Below are positions 5,828 to 6,010 of a DNA stretch of 6,010 bases, one piece after another. The DNA comes from Caryophanales bacterium. GTDB lineage: Bacteria > Bacillota > Bacilli > Alicyclobacillales > SLC66. The notes below the pieces were generated by a model, which saw only the letters and a list, made by a program, of their open reading frames with translations, had not been told where the DNA came from and made no database searches. The stretch spans positions 1-6,010 of the forward strand of contig DAIELO010000079.1 in NCBI GenBank assembly GCA_027341705.1. The letters run 5' to 3'. The translations under genes and the position numbers were made by a program. The number at the start of each line of letters is the position of its first letter. The first letter of the stretch is position 1.

Positions 5828-6010
5828 TCACTTCGTTGGAAAAGCCATCCACTTCGCCATCACTTGTGCAGCCGCCAATGATAAGCGGGTGCCTGCCACT
5901 ACTGCGTGAGCAAAATCATATAAGTGTTCCCTTTCCTTATAAAGCATGGTGACACGCTCATGGTTCCCCCCTTGAAGTAAAGGGCGAGTGTTGTCAGTCT
6001 CCAAGCGGCG
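5828..6010 (-). CDS. aroK: Shikimate kinase, C-terminal fragment
   Basis: An open frame enters from the right edge and ends at TGA 5828-5830, giving the last 60 residues of a protein. Shikimate kinase phosphorylates shikimate at O3 in the pathway to chorismate. The fragment contains NTRPLLQGG (7-15 of the fragment), then ERVTMLYKEREHLYDFAHAVV (18-38), which matches the family's C-terminal pattern RPLL, about ten residues, then LxxxRxPLYxxxAxxxV. In that pattern the first arginine belongs to the lid and the ERxxLY arginine contacts shikimate. The final helix (SLAAAQVMAKWM) fits the usual end. The P-loop half is outside the window, so the call rests on this end only. The other two minus-strand frames are closed by stops. 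The gene lies 39 nt upstream of asnB with no terminator between them, suggesting a shared transcript. Confidence 0.75.
   Translation of the reverse strand, partial: RRLETDNTRPLLQGGNHERVTMLYKEREHLYDFAHAVVAGTRLSLAAAQVMAKWMAFPTK

Noticed and set aside
5722..5952. Rightward open frame of 76 codons near the right end
   Set aside because: It is antisense to asnB and the aroK fragment, both of which show clear family motifs.

Overview
The window looks like chromosomal core sequence from a member of the Bacillales (Firmicutes). Three things point there: the head-to-head arrangement of gcvT with a yqhH-yqhG pair as in Bacillus subtilis, a DnaI-type helicase loader, and strong AAAGGAG-like ribosome binding sites with GTG and TTG starts. 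The moderate base composition and the gene order would fit an Alicyclobacillus-like relative, but the sequence alone does not fix the genus. I see no mobile element, tRNA, rRNA or CRISPR array.

Left edge (1-438): the first 25 codons of gcvT (glycine cleavage T-protein) run leftward off the window. Its roughly 280-nt leader carries a tandem glycine riboswitch, complete with a leader-linker kink-turn, followed by an intrinsic terminator. A good sigma-A promoter drives it. A weaker rightward promoter candidate overlaps the same -10 region.

Middle, rightward (439-2909): a SNF2/RapA-like ATPase (yqhH) is translationally coupled through TAATG to yqhG, a conserved protein of unknown function. The pair is the least understood part of the window.

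Right, leftward (2923-6010): reading in the direction of transcription, the C-terminal end of a shikimate kinase (aroK), a 39-nt gap, a glutamine-hydrolysing asparagine synthetase (asnB) with a TTG start, and a DnaI-type replicative helicase loader whose start overlaps the end of asnB by 11 nt. This looks like one operon mixing amino-acid synthesis with a replication function. The two convergent units end only 13 nt apart, with no obvious terminator between them.

The functional links are mostly positional. Glycine cleavage is under direct glycine control, yqhH-yqhG sits beside it without a known metabolic role, and the helicase loader is expressed from an amino-acid operon rather than next to dnaB.
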